From Paracentrotus lividus (lineage: Eukaryota; Echinodermata; Echinoidea; Camarodonta; Echinidae), in the NCBI GenBank assembly GCA_940671915.1, contig CALNVZ010003432.1:8886787-8950786 (forward strand): a DNA stretch of 64,000 nucleotides. The letters run 5' to 3'. The translations under genes and the position numbers were made by a program. The first letter of the stretch is position 1. Every line of letters starts with the position of its first letter. Positions 13,746 to 28,200 of the stretch are shown one piece after another. Below the pieces are notes generated by a model, which had not been told where the DNA came from, ran no database searches, and saw nothing but the letters and a program-made list of their open reading frames with translations.

Positions 13746-15691
13746 AAATGTTATTGGGGCAGATCACTAAAGAACATTTGTAATGGATTTCTCTACGGTC
13801 ATTGCAAACATGGATCTGCCCAACAACTGGACATCGGACAAAGAAATGTATTAATTAATAATCCATTTTGATCAGTTTCTAAGTCTCCTAATCCAGGGGT
13901 CAGGAACATATACTAATTCAGCCCAAGCTTACGTTCAGCATACCATGTATCATATACTGAGAGTAAAGGATGTTAACCCATTGAGTACTGAAATATCTTA
14001 TTCCCATAGGGTTAATTCAGTAATCACCGAGTTCCCATTGTTAATAGGTTAACATTAGTGTCAAATCATATCACTTACAACCTGAGTTGCCAAGAACTAG
14101 GCCCCTACTGATAATCAGTATTTGATACTGAAATTTAAGAGTAATACTGAAGGGTTGTGTAAAACACTGGTTTCTGAAGTCCATGTGTATCTTGTAGTGC
14201 ATTCATTAAAAGACTATGGAATGATACACAATATGGGACTCACTGCCTCAATACAACCAATAAGTCGCGAAATTAAAAACAGAATACATTTGTAAATTAC
14301 TTACTTATTTTGAGTTCATTTTTGATACAAGAATAATAGACCAGAGATGATTAAAAAAAAAAAAAAAAAAATTCTGATGACTTATCTGTAGTTTTGAGCC
14401 TGTGGGTCAAATATGAGGAAGCATGAAGTCATTGGTTTAGTAAAGGAATTCAAGTTCAGCTGACACTATCTTAACAGTATCAGTGTAGTGTTGTTATACT
14501 ATAATACAGAGAAGATATATAGTTTAGGTATATTTCCTGTGTTGGTGTGATAAGACAAAAGGTATATTAAGTAGGACTTGCCCATTTAGGTCAGCGATTC
14601 AGTTAACATATTAGACAGTACATTTTGAAATACAACCTCTCCTTATTTTCCTCAAAAATAGAATTATGCCATTTTAAAGATACCAGAACTCAGTGAATCT
14701 AAATGTTAATATAAGTCTTTGCAGTCTTGCTAAGAAAATATGAGGAAGCATGAAGTCATTGGTTTAGTAAAGGAATTCAAGTTCAGTTGACACTATCTTG
14801 ATCAGTATCGGTCTAGTGTTGTCATACTCTAATACAGAGAAGATATATAGTTTAGTTATATTTCCTGTGTTGGTGTGATAAGACAAAAGGTATATTAAGT
14901 AGGACTTGCCCATATAGGTCAGCGATTCACAGTACATTTTGAAATACAATCCTTCCTTATTTTCCTCAAAAATAGAATTACGCCATTTTGAAGATACCAG
15001 AACTCAGTGAATCTAAATGTTAATAAAAGTCTTTGCATTCTTGGCTAAGAAAAAAATAATATTATAATTCCTTTTCAGTACTTCAAAGCAATGCATGACA
15101 AATAAAAAAAATAATTAAAAAGAATGAACAAAGAGATGTAGTTATAAAAATTGATGTCTATCTTCAGATAATATTTGAGTGTTGTGCCTCAGTCACATTC
15201 AGTGATACCACCCCGTTATTAAATAAAAGATTACATTACCATTACATATCAGTTGGTCTGGAAACGTGTTTGTGGTGTGACTGCATGACTATTAGTATTA
15301 CTGCTATAAATTTAGGAGGCAAAAAAGGCATCAGTTGGGGGTTAGCATGACGGTGACACAATTGAGTACTTTAGAATATAAAGAACAAGCTGGATATGGA
15401 AAAGGAATTATTGTCAGAATAAAACAAATCAATCAAATTAGTGAAAGGAGCTTTGTTTTAAAAACCACATATATTTCAAGAACCTGACACAAATTTTGTT
15501 CTTTCTGGCACAATTAAAGGTACAATTTGTCGCTTGATTTCACAAAGAATACACAAAGCTTACCAGATATTCTATGTCAGAATATATACCTTTTTAATTT
15601 TAGGTACATCCCTATCATGAAATTCAAATACGAAAATGAAAATGCCAACACCAATCACTCAAAATAAAGCTCACTATTCCCTGTGACCTCA

Positions 15692-15739
<48 letters not shown>

Positions 15740-18700
15740 ACATCCTAAAGCTCTTGATTAGCACCCATATTTTACTTCTTGGGGACATAGTTTTTCTTCC
15801 TTTGGACCATATTTTTCCTCTTAAAAATGTAAAAGGCTTTTCCCCTCCCCCTGGAAAGAGCCCATAAAGTTTGAAAAATAAGATATTTTGAGGGCTAGTG
15901 ACTCCGCCTTTAAAATGGGGCCAAACATTGCGGTCTGGCCTGGGGCTGGTTAATAGCTGCAGGTACTAACTCCTGGCCCCGGGGTTAGGATGAGGATTGG
16001 CAATCGCATTGGAAAACTAGGAAACATCTGCAAAATGTATTGACTTTGATGGTAACGCTCTGAGCCATCCCGAATATGATTGATCGTCATTTGGAAAATG
16101 TGAGTTTGCAAATGGGAGAATTGATGTGATCGCCAGCAATAACAAAAGCCCGAATTATGATGAAAATATATACGTCTTTTCTTGTGTCAATCAACTTTTC
16201 AACAATTGTTGCATTGTCAGACGATCGGAGGAGTGACTGCTATGAAATGTCATAAAGATATCCAATAGGTTATTGGATTTCTGGTAAAGTTTCAAAGGGA
16301 GGTAAAGGAGATTCTATTGTTGAAAGTTTGGGTAGTATGGGAATTCAAAAAATTCTTCTTTGCACAATAAAAATAGGGGAGATTTGCACTTTTGCTTTTT
16401 GGATGAGTTTGAAAGTCAGGGGTAGTATGAGAATTGTATGATTTCCTGAAATGTGTTGAAAGTTTTTGAAAGAACAGTTTCTTTCATCGATGCTGAACAA
16501 GTGTGTAAGTAATGGGCTGTTTGGGATATTTGTGGTATCTTCAAGAAAAAAAAAAGAAGATCTTCTTAGAAACTGTTATTATTTTGTTCTTGCATAATTT
16601 GTACATAATGTAAAATGTAATCAACGTATTTTAATTACAATTTTGCATGTGAAATCTAAGATAAAATAACAATGACACAATATTTTTTATTACAATGTTG
16701 GATGTGAAATTATTTTAGATAAGGTTACAAATGACACTTGTTATCAATTGCAATGCTGCATGAAAATTGTTTGAAAGTCAAGAATTGCATGTGAAATTTT
16801 ATTGTTGCATGTCTAAAATTGCTGTAATTCATAAATTTCTTGGAATATAAATTTTTCTTCTGTTTTTAAGGATTGTTATAAAAATGTCATTGTTGCAAGT
16901 AGAAAAATATAGATGCTGGGGATTATTATTAATGAGTTAATATAATTGCAAAAGAACTGGTGAAATATTTATTAATCTTCGCAGTCCAATGGAGCAGATG
17001 GCGTTTTTTTTTAATTCTTTCATATGCTCTAGTGAACTCAAATTTCATTTTATTTTATCTTCGCTTAACATGTAAAGTAAGGAAGAGTAGAACACAAGAG
17101 GCATACTTAAAATTGAAGTATCATATGAATTGCTTATACCTCGTTGAGTGTTTTGGTATTGATTACTCGTATTCCTACGAGTTCAAGATCTAGATATTAT
17201 ATTCCTGCATTTATATATATTTTTTTAAATAATGATTCCCTTTTGTACCCCAGACACTTTGTGTTCCACTTGCCCACCACAGTAAACTGAGGTGCCAAAA
17301 TGCATTATATTATATAAGCCTTATATTTTGCATCCCTGATTTTATTTTTGTGAATTTCTCAAGTCAGTCGCAAAAAATGTTCCCTTCAATATAAATAAAG
17401 GCAGTTTATGGTAACAAAATTTTGCCCTTGTGAATTTGCCCTTTTGAATTTCCCCAACAAGTCCAAAAATCATGAAAATATAATACATGTATGCAAAAAT
17501 GTTGGCTTAAATACAGTATTAAAGCACCTCTTCTTTCATATGGTTTACTTGATCTGTATATTTTGTTGTCCTCAGGGATTTCATTGAGCTTGTAGTGAGT
17601 CCAGACAGAGGTATCTTCATGAACAACCTGCACTTCTTTGCCAGTACCTGTATCATTCCGGATGAATCTTATCTGGCTTCAATGCTCAAGATTTCACCAT
17701 ACAGGTAAATATTACAAAGCTGTCTCGCCCAGCGCCCCCCCCCCCTCATCTGCCTCTGCCCCAGCCCCTCTCCTTATATCGTGATTATAATTGGTCTGCT
17801 TATGATTTGCTTTTTTACCTCAGTCAGCGTAATAGTTCTTCTAATCAGTCCTTATGTCCTTGCTCCTTTATCTATACAATGTCCGTTTGCATTTCCAGTA
17901 ATTTTCCATCCTATGCATAATAGTTTTGCTGTGTGTATGATCATCATGTTACTATTCCATGACCAAAATAAGAAAAGATATGTTCCTTTCATATTAAGCC
18001 ATATCAAACCCCCCCCCCCCCCCCCCCCCCCGAAAAAACAAAAAAAAAACAAAACAAACAAACAAAAAAAAACACAACAAACAAAAAACAAAACAAAACT
18101 AACACACAAAAAAAAAAAAACAATGTTCAAAAACAAATAAAAACAAACAAAAACATTTTTTCTCCAAATTATGAATATTAATCCAGATACCAGTAAGTGC
18201 ATGGCAGAGACAAGTAAGGCTATTATGCATGAGAGAATTCCAGTAACATGGAATTGTCAAGCTACATTTTGAAAGAAACTGACTAACTGTTGATCTTATT
18301 TTTTTTTTTTAAACACTAGTTTCTAAGTTTTCTCACATATTATTTGCCTGTTGGGAACACTTAGTCAACAAACACATGAACATTCCTGAAAACAATGTAC
18401 CATAAGAAAAAGTACTTGTATTAGAAAAGTTTGGCAACAACTGTTTCACATAATTTTATCCCGTGGGATGGTATGTACATTAGGGACCTTATCCCAATTT
18501 TCATCGTAAATAATGGAATTAATAGGGTTTGTATTATTGTTCACAGAAGCAAACATTTCATACACATTTTTTTAGTTTTTGTTGCTATCCCGCCTGATGT
18601 TCCTATTATTCTGTGTTATGTTTTGATAAAAAACCACCTATCAATTTATGTGGGCGATGTATTGTGTTGTCCCAAGAGGCTTAATTCTTCTATATTCTAG

Positions 18701-21700
18701 ACCATATACTCAGATAATATTATGCATTCTCTCACATTCATTTGAATTTTTAAAATTTGTTTACATAGTTACATGTTTTTTGAAGTTCAGTGTAGCTTGT
18801 TGAAAATTCTAATTTTAGCCCTTACGAGAGCACATAATGATTAACCAAGCTTGAAAATAGTATTGAAATTGCAAATGGATAAGAACAGGCTGTAATTGAT
18901 TCTAAGATATTTGTCATGCAGTTGTAGCGATAATGGGTAGACAGTAAGTTCATTTCCTTTCAATCAATGAATTCGGTACCTTTAAAAAGAATCATAAATT
19001 CTCTCCTTTCTTAATAGAGCAGCACAATTCGATATCCATCAATATATGAAATACTGATGAAGGCATGAGCCCATTTGTTTATCAATATTGGGTATATTGA
19101 TATATTGAAAAATAGTATTGAAATTGCAAATGGATAGGAACAGGCCGCAATTGATTCTAAGATATTTATCATGCAGTTGTAGCCATAATGGGTTGACAGT
19201 ACGTTCAATTCATTTCAATCAATGAATTCGGTACCTTTAAAACGAATCATATATTTTCTCCTTTCTTAATAGAGCAGCACAATTTGATATCCATCAATAT
19301 ATGAAATATTGATGAAGGCATGATCCCATTTGTTTATCAATATTGGATATATTGATATCAAAAGTTAGAAAAAGTGATTTTTTTTATTTCCCCTTGATTG
19401 CTTTTGTCTTATTTTTCCTGGCCCGGCTAGCACTAGAAGATTTGAAAGAGGATTGCATTGGGTGGTTCTCTCCCTGTGTTCGCTTCCTAAAAAAATGTAT
19501 ATAGCAGTACCAGGACTTTTTTGTGTGTGAACAGTTACTGACATAACGACAGGGGCTTTAGCATTGTTTTGAACTATAAATTGATAAACAATTGGGTCCA
19601 TTTCCAGTACAGTCCGAACATAATGTGACCATATGTGCTGTAAATGAACAGTCAGCACTGTCATCTGATACTTCAACCCTGGCTACACCAATTCCTTGAT
19701 GTACTTTATTATAGATTGTTATTTTTGTGATATGACGTCTTCTGTGGCATATTCGCATTTCAGTTTCCTCACACATTCTGGCATAACCAGTGTTCAATTC
19801 GCATTTGCTCTCTGACTCGCAAATCTTATGAAAATAAAACCCTCTCGAAACTTACCCAAACTATTTATGCCTCCGCCACCGAAGGTGGTGCTGGAGGCAT
19901 CATGTTTTCGGGTTGTCCGTCTGTCCGTCCGTACGTCCTGTTTGCTCGTTATCGTGATATCTCAAGAACCGCTTGAGATATGAACTTCATACTGAGGGAT
20001 AGTATGTATCATCATAGGAAGACGATCTGATTAGATTTTGGAGTATGTAGGTCAAAGGTCAAGGGTCACAGAGGTCAAATTGTGAAATTCCATGTAAATT
20101 ATTTCGTTATCGCGATATCTCGAGAACCATTTGAGATATGAACTTCAAACTTAGTAGTAGTATGCATCATCATTGGAAGACAATCTAGTTAGATTTTGGA
20201 GTATCTAGGTCAAAGGTCAAGGGTCACAGAGGTCAAATTGTGAAATTCCATGTAATGAGTTCATTTTCATGATACCTTGAGAACCAGTTGAGATATGAGC
20301 TTCAAACTTATAGGTAGTCTGTATCACCATAGGAAGATGATCTGTTTAGATTTTAGAGTATGTAGGTCAAAGGTCAAGGGTCACAGAGGTCAAAATGTGA
20401 AATTCCATGTACAGACTTGTGCCCTATCCCAATGTGCCATATATTTCTGATCTGGCAATGGCGGAGGCATATATTTCGACCGTGCGCGGTCGAGGATTCA
20501 TCTTGTTTTTTAATGCAGTGTTTCTTCTTATATATTTGAGATTGTTTTTGTCATGTCTGAACTGTCCATGTATCTGGTAATCTTATCCCTAGAACAAATT
20601 GAAAACCTCTCTCAGAAGGAAAGATACACTTGCTTGCTAGTGAATAATACAAAAAGGCGACAACAAAAACAGGATTTTGGACGGAACAGCTACTCTTAAA
20701 ATAGGATGAATAGGATATATCAATAGCTGGATGACAGGAAGACCATGAGGATAAAGAAGTTTTTTATCAGAATACCATTATTCAACGCCATGAACTTAAA
20801 TATATCTTCAATTCCCCAGACGTTTGTCTGTAAATATACCACCCATACACATCCATTGATTGATAGTGGGCAGTGGGTAGATTTTTTAAAAAATCTTATT
20901 GTTTATTTAATTTGTAATCTTTCCTCTTGAGTGGTATAATTTTTAAAAAGTCAGAAAGAAGGGGAAACTTGTTATTTGTAACCCTATACAGTATACTGCC
21001 AACACTGCAATGCCTTTAAGCCTAGTTAAGTTATTCATCAGGAAGAAACAAAGAATATAATATGTTATTAATTGTATTGTTTACCCCTCTGTGACTCTTA
21101 ATAGTGAACTTGATCGATGGTGCTCTGTTAGAGATGTATTTTCCCATATTTTATATTGTCCAACAGAATAGTCCTCACTAGGTGATCCTTCATCAGAACA
21201 ATTTTGTGAATAGCCCACTTCAAGATGAAACAGGGGAAAAAGCTGAAAATCGGCTGAATCGTGAACTACTGTATACACTGAATATTTTGCAGTGGTTTAA
21301 TTTTTCGCGAATTTTGCGACTTACAGAACACAGAAATTTTCTCTTCCTGATATTTCTGTACAGGGAATGCATATATACAATAAATTTCAAAAATATACCC
21401 TTGCTAATTCCCCCGTCTTGAATCAAAATCGCAAAAAACTATGGACCCGAAATATATGCCGTTTACAGTACTTCACCTGCTTGAGTTCTTACGACCTATG
21501 TTGAGCTGAAACCCAATATAATGCCTTTACACGGGGGCATCAGGCTTTAGCTTTGGAATCAATTAATTGGGCTATTTTGAAATAAAAGCAAGATATATCA
21601 GGTAAACTGTCTTTTCACTTGGATTAGCATGTTTTGAAGAGAACAAGCATGATATTTTCTAATCTGGTTCTCTCAAACTGCGTCCCAAAGCTGTAGGCTA

Positions 21701-22204
21701 TTTCAAAATTCTAGTGTGATGAGGAACCACCTTCTTATAGAAAGGTTCATATTTTTTTGTATAATCCCTGTTTTATTTCACATGACAGGATCAAGTTATT
21801 ACCAGCTAGCCTTTACATCACCCCATTTCATCCCAGCTAATGCATCTTTTAATTCTTGAATATTTCAGAAACACCTATATCCATGGCAACCTGCATCATT
21901 TGAAGCAGTTTGCGCGGAAGGATGACAGGGGATTTTGTCGGCACACAGAAGACATTGACTTTTGTGGACAGGTGAGCTTAATGTATTACTTTTACTTATT
22001 AATGTCGTTAATAAAGATGGGGCGAGAGAGAAATTGAGCTTGATAAATTGTACAAAACTTGTAAGAGAGAGAGAGAGAGAGATAGTAATCAAGGGAAAAA
22101 ATGAGAGAAATAGAGTTGGAATTCCTAGTAATATGAAGAGAACTATAGAGATGATGTAATTAATAAGGGGAGTAGAGAAAAATAGAGAGATGAGGAGAGG
22201 GGGT

Positions 22205-22236
<32 letters not shown>

Positions 22237-25200
22237 GGGATGGAGAGAAAGAGAGAGAGAGAGAGAGGTAGTAAGCAAGGAAACAAATAAGACAAATAGA
22301 AATTGAAGTCCTAGTAACTAATAGGAAGAGAACTATAGAGATGATGTAGTTAATTGGGGGGGGGTAGAGAAAAATAGAGGGATGAGGAGAGGGAGAGAGG
22401 GGTAGAGAGAGATATCAAAGGGGGAAAATGTGAGAAAGACAAAATTCCTAAAAATAGGAAGAGAACTAGTGAAAAGTTGTAGTTGGAGAGGACAAAAGGG
22501 AGAAAATAGAGAAATGAGGAGATAGGGAGAGACGAGATGGTAAAGGATTGGGAGAAGAGCTTGAAAAATTGATGAGATAAAGAGATTATAAGATAGGGAT
22601 GGATAGAGGGAGCTGAATTGTTAATGCTAATGCTCATGATGAAATATTAAAGGAAGATTCTTTGACAAAGATCCTCAACTATCACAACCGAAATTATCCT
22701 GTCAAGTTCAAGTTCAAGTTCAAGTTTATTCAAACCAATCAAAAACACAACATTTTAACAAATAATTGACAAGAACGATAGGACATGACTCGGGTTGGGA
22801 CCGCTCAGCGGAGAAAGGCCAGAGCTTCGTGAGATAGGGGACCCCCTTACACGGTACAGTATAAACACAAAACAAGTATAATACATTTGTAGTATATTGA
22901 ATATGGCATAAACATATTTACAATGATAAGTAGGGATTAAAATGGGAATACCAAAAAAGTATTAAATCACAACACAACACACACATACACAAAATTAACA
23001 CACACATACACACACACCCACACGCAGCAAACACGCAGACATACACACCGTGGCTTTCCGGTATTTACTTTAACATGTTTTGTAATTTCTCAAAAAGATA
23101 TTTTTTACATGAAAGTTTAAATTTAGATAATGTTGGGCTGGACCTGATGTTTAGGGGTAACTTGTTCCATTCTTTGATGCAAACAACTACAAAAGAGTTC
23201 AAAGCAGTTTGTGTCCTTGCTAGAGGTTTGATGGATTAGGTTTCTCTGACGGTGTGTTATACTGATGAACAGTAGAATTTACAATAACGCATCTTTTAGA
23301 AATGAACTATTTTGAAGCCGATTGAGATTTGTACATGAATATCAAGCAATTCAAAGAGACCAATTCATCAAGAGGCAAAAATTGAAGTTGCAAAAATAGA
23401 GGAGTACTTGGACTTCTGTAATTTGAATTTGTAATGATCCTGATGGCTTTCTTCTGGAAGGACGATCAACTTGTTTATATGGCTCCCTATACGTATTCCC
23501 CATGCAACATTACAATAAGTTAAGTGGGGGATAATGAGAGCATTATAAAGAGTTACTAAAGTTTCTTTTGGTAAAAAGAAGCGTAACTTGGAATGACACC
23601 TACACTCCTCGAGACCTTGGTACAAACTTACTAAGGTGATCTTTCCAAGTTAAATGATCATCCCATGTAACTCCAAGAAACCTTACATTTTGACTTCGGA
23701 GTGATCAGATGACCACCAATTGTCAAGGCATCAGTATTATCTGGAATTCTTTTTCCCTTTAATCTAAAGACAACATATTGAGTCTTATTGGCATTTAACA
23801 AAAGTTTGTTACAAAAAACCACTTGAATATATTGCTAACTTCTGTATTTGCAGACGAATAAGATTATGCATGTTTTGTGGTGAGAGAGCAAGCAAGTATC
23901 ATCAGCAAAAAGTGAATAGGTAAACAACTGAGATGAGTTTTAACATCATTAACATAATCAAGAAAAGTAAGGGACCCAGGACAGAGCCCTGAGGCCACCA
24001 ATATTTTACTTTACTAGATTGAGATTTAACTCCATTAACCATTACAAACTGTAATCGATTATGTAAGTATTTTAAACCAATCTGAAGCAATTCCACGAAT
24101 GCCATAGATGCTCAAGCTTGCTTATTAATATATCATGGTCGATAGTGTCAAAAGCTTTCGACAGTCCAAAAACACCCCAAGACAAAACTTTCCTGCATCA
24201 ATTGCATTTATAATAGTATTAAACCAAATCAAGACACCCATACTTGTCGAGAATTCTTGCGAAAGCCAAATTGTTGTGGAATCAGAACATCATGAAGTTG
24301 AAGGAAGTCATTCCAATCTTTATACTATATTTTTCTCTAGAATTTTTGAAAAATATGGGTAACAAAGCAATTGTGGTCTATAATTCTCAATATTCTTAGC
24401 GATCACCTTTCTTGAAACAGGGATTACCTTAGCCTATTTTCAATTTATTTGGGACGATACCCTTGAGACAAGGACTTATTAAAGAACATCGCACAATGGA
24501 TCAACAATACCATTGAATACACTTTTGATGACTTTGGGGGAAATGTCGTCTGAACCACAAGCCTTGGATGATTTAGGGTTGAGACAAAAATTGTAAATTT
24601 CATTAACAGAAGTTGGTCTAAAAATACAAAGACGAGGAGTGATTCTGCCTGGTCAAATTTGTTTGTATGATGTTTGACAGGAGGAATTTCCCTGTTTATT
24701 TTCAAATGGTAATTCAATGAAATATTCATGTAAAATATTTTTGCTTTTTTGCACATCTGATTGTAACAGTAATCGTTATGATACATATCATTCGGAAGTG
24801 GCGTTTTTTCCCCCTTCCAAGCAAACCATTAATAATGGTGCCAAGTCTTTCTAATATCATTCTGAGCAGCTCGAAACACATTATCATAATAATCCTTCTT
24901 ACTTTGACGAACAAGGTTTGTCAACAAATTTTTATAATCAACATAACTTTTCCTGTTAACATCATTTTTGTTTTTAAATAAGTATGATATAAGCTTGTGC
25001 TTCTATTAATAGATTTGAGAGAAGACTTGGAGTAATCCATGGCTTCCTGCATTTCTTCTTTTACACTCAATTCAACTAAAGAGAAAATGTGTATTATATA
25101 ATCTGAAAAAAATATTGCTGAATAGTCATAAGAAACATTAAACATCAAACAAGTTATTATAAATTAGACCATTCAATTGAAGAAGATCACGCTTGAAATT

Positions 25201-28200
25201 ATCCATTCTTTTATCAGTAATCACACGTCTAAATAATTTGTTATTGACCTTGCCGTAGTGACTGCATTGCCTTTGTTAATGCTAAAAATTGGCATATGAT
25301 CAGAGAAATCAGAACAAAATACTCCAGAATAGAAATGGTCTTGAACACAGTTTGTAAATATATTGTCGATTAAGGTTGCCGAAGATGATGTGACACGAGT
25401 AGGTTTAGTGATTAGAGAGAGAGCAGCCAAACGAAGACATAAAGTCAACAAAATCTTTCACCTTTTCATCTACATCAATATTTATCACAATTTTATATTG
25501 AAGTCACCCATAATATAGATGTCATGTTTTTCTCTTTACTAAGTATTTTGCATTACATGATCAAAACATCATAAAAGGTTCTAGTGTCATTACCAGGTGC
25601 TTCTATAAATGCAATCCAACAACCGATTTCTTGTTTGCAATATCAATTTCTATAAATAACAGTTCATAATAAACATTGGCCATAGACAGGTCATTACGTA
25701 ACTTGAATCAAGTCCATCTCGGAATAGCATGCACTCCACACTTTTTATTTGATCGACAGACTTGAACATAGGAATATCCTGGAATGTTAAACATAGCTAC
25801 ATTTGTTGATGGTTTGAAACCAGTTTCTGAAATACCAATCACAGAAAAAATTATGTTGTATACAGGATAGTAATACTACTAGATTCATCAAAATTTCTAA
25901 CAAGGCTTCTTGGAGTTAATATGCATCAGAGAAAGTGAGTTTCTGTCAACATACTTGAAATCATCGCAGTTGATATACTACACTCGTTAACAACTAACCT
26001 CATCAATATTCAAAGATCATTAACATCCATTAGGAATATTAGATGCTAAAAGTGTATACAAACAATAGATTTAAATGCGTCACTTAAACATATCACATAC
26101 CAAAATAGAGAGATAAACAAGGAAGTTTGCGGATAGCCATTAATTCCTACACACACACACAACACATACACAAACACATCAAAATGACATGAAATATTGA
26201 TATAAAAAAGGTGCAAATGCACATCCGCGAAATATCGAAGGATGAATATAGACATACAAAAAGGGAAATGAAAAGATGTCTAAGTTATCAGAGGATATTA
26301 CCAAAAGTAGTAAAGAAAGAAAAAAAAAAAAGAAAAAAGGGAAAGTATACAGGAAAGTTATAAAACACTTTAGGTAAAGCAAACCTCTAGGGAGAGGCAC
26401 TTAGAGTGGATAAAGAAAATATAGTTACAAATTAGCAAACTTGCTGCAAGGACGAAACATAGTTTTTGACTTCAGCCTCTCTTCGTTGGTTTTAAGGCAG
26501 CCATAACTCTTCCACTCGATGGACAAGCTGATGCCTCCTTGGTTGGGTGAAGTTCATAAGATATTTGTGATTAGTGGCCGTCAGGTCCTCTTGATGGAGA
26601 TTCCTGTCCTCTTGAGCTTCCGCGTCCTTCATCAGCTGGGCCTTCATTCTGTGAGAGCACAGCTTCAACCAGATTGGATGGGCCGGGCTTTATCATCAGG
26701 TGCGGGGCTTCCATAACGATGAGGCGGTCGATTGCGATGGGTCAAGTCGCAGCCGAGATGATCAGGCAACCACCTTTAGTACTAGGGTCACGGTTGCTCT
26801 CTTTTCGCCTTCTCCGGAACACCAAAACCGCGGACAGAGTTCCGCCTGCTGTACTGCTCCAAGTCGTTGGCTCGACTTTCATAAGCCTCAATGCTTTTTT
26901 CTAAATTCTCGATAGAAGTCGAGAGGGTTTTAACTTCACTGTCTTTAGTGTCCAACGCAACTCTCAGGTCGTGGATCTCCCCTTCCTGCCTCTCAATCCT
27001 CTCCTCGAACACCTCGACTGGCGCTTGCGCTGTGGAGAGGACTTTCTCCATGCACTTCTCTAATGCCGACACAAATTTCATCTTCTTGGAAGATATTCTT
27101 GATGATATCATGGATATCAGAAAAGTCAGAAGGGTCTTGAGTAAGACTACCTCAGCCGAAGAGCCTTGACCAATTGACGACATGATGACAGGTGGCAGCT
27201 ATAAAAATTGCGAGTGGGGAAGAATGTAGCTCCGCCGTAGAGGATGACAGATGAGAGGAGGAATAAAACTAAATGTGAAAGTGTTCTGAGGAATGTCACA
27301 TTATACTTACAGAAAGTATTATATGTGGGACAACAATAAATGCATAGCTGTTTAAACACAAAGAGTCCTCATATCAAAAACAGGCAAATAATCCATATTC
27401 CAGCACGTTCACAACCCAAGTAACTCCAAGTCTCCCAGAGGCTTAAAGAAAGCAACAATAAAACAATTACATGACGATCGAAGTATCAATGAAGTCCAAA
27501 GGAAGACAAACTGGATGAGCAATAAGTTATGTATATTTGGTGCAGTAAAAAAAAAACCGCTGTCGACCATTAAAGATAATCTAGAGTAGTAGTCATGAAG
27601 AAATAAATAAAAACATTCTTGTTCATACCAGAATCTCAAGCATAGGAAATAAATACTGCACACCAAAGGAATTTACAGAAAATTGCGTATTTGCTGAGAA
27701 AAGAACAAAATAAGCATAATTTCTGTATCTGGACTGCCCGTCCAAGCACATGCGTGATTAAAACGGCCACGTGGAAAGTCTACGGGTATATCATGTGCAC
27801 GCGATTCGCACCGGATCTGTGTGTGTGTGTTGTGCCGTGACTTGTGGCGATATAGCGGTCTACTCCAAGTCTCAATTTGACGGACTGTTTCGATACTTTT
27901 TCAACATTTCTTCTGAAATCATTATTGAAACGTGAATATAATCTTGTGTAGGCATATATATATGTTAATGGAACAATGTGAGGACATATCTTACAGATTT
28001 ATCTCCAATTATTTTGGCTGTAAGAACTAAAGCTTGGCTTTAAGATGTACGAAATCCCTATCTTTAATTTGTCTACATCTTATCCTCCTACTCATCTCTC
28101 TCTATCTCTCTCTCTTTATTTCATTCACTATCTCTAAATAACTACCATTTTCCCTGTACATTACTTATAGCTAACACACCATCATTAGTTTATAATGATA

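Larger units (their letters stand above)
12565..17575 (+). other. Intron B-C, 5.0 kb
   Basis: Starts in antisense tRNA-like sequence, then has a (CT)n(CA)n microsatellite (12960-13025), homopolymer T (about 13704-13743) and A (about 15696-15737) runs, and a 327-bp tandem duplication (14413-15049). The part 15740-17575 shows nothing recognisable. Confidence 0.65.
17705..21868 (+). other. Intron C-D, 4.2 kb
   Basis: Contains a C run followed by A-rich low complexity (about 18008-18160), a 255-bp tandem duplication (18854-19366) and a palindromic-end repeat (19866-20510). The stretch 20520-21868 shows no recognisable element or exon. Confidence 0.65.
22694..27200 (-). mobile_element. Degenerate non-LTR retrotransposon (LINE)
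   Basis: Read on the minus strand it has, in order, an ORF1 coiled-coil relic, an APE-type endonuclease, a reverse transcriptase and a 3' tail that ends in AATAAACTTGAACTTGAA units ((CTTGAA)n). ORF1 plus APE plus RT with a microsatellite tail fits the CR1/Jockey group. Stops and frame shifts break all parts. The 5' border is uncertain; GC-richer sequence up to about 27860 may be its 5' UTR. Confidence 0.85.

Noticed and set aside
17781-18202. Pro/Lys-rich + frame and Phe/Gly-rich minus frame
   Set aside because: They cross a C homopolymer and A-rich low-complexity stretch and begin in intron sequence.
21865-22637. Ser/Leu-rich minus-strand frames
   Set aside because: Translations of GA-rich repeats; one also overlaps real exon D on the other strand.
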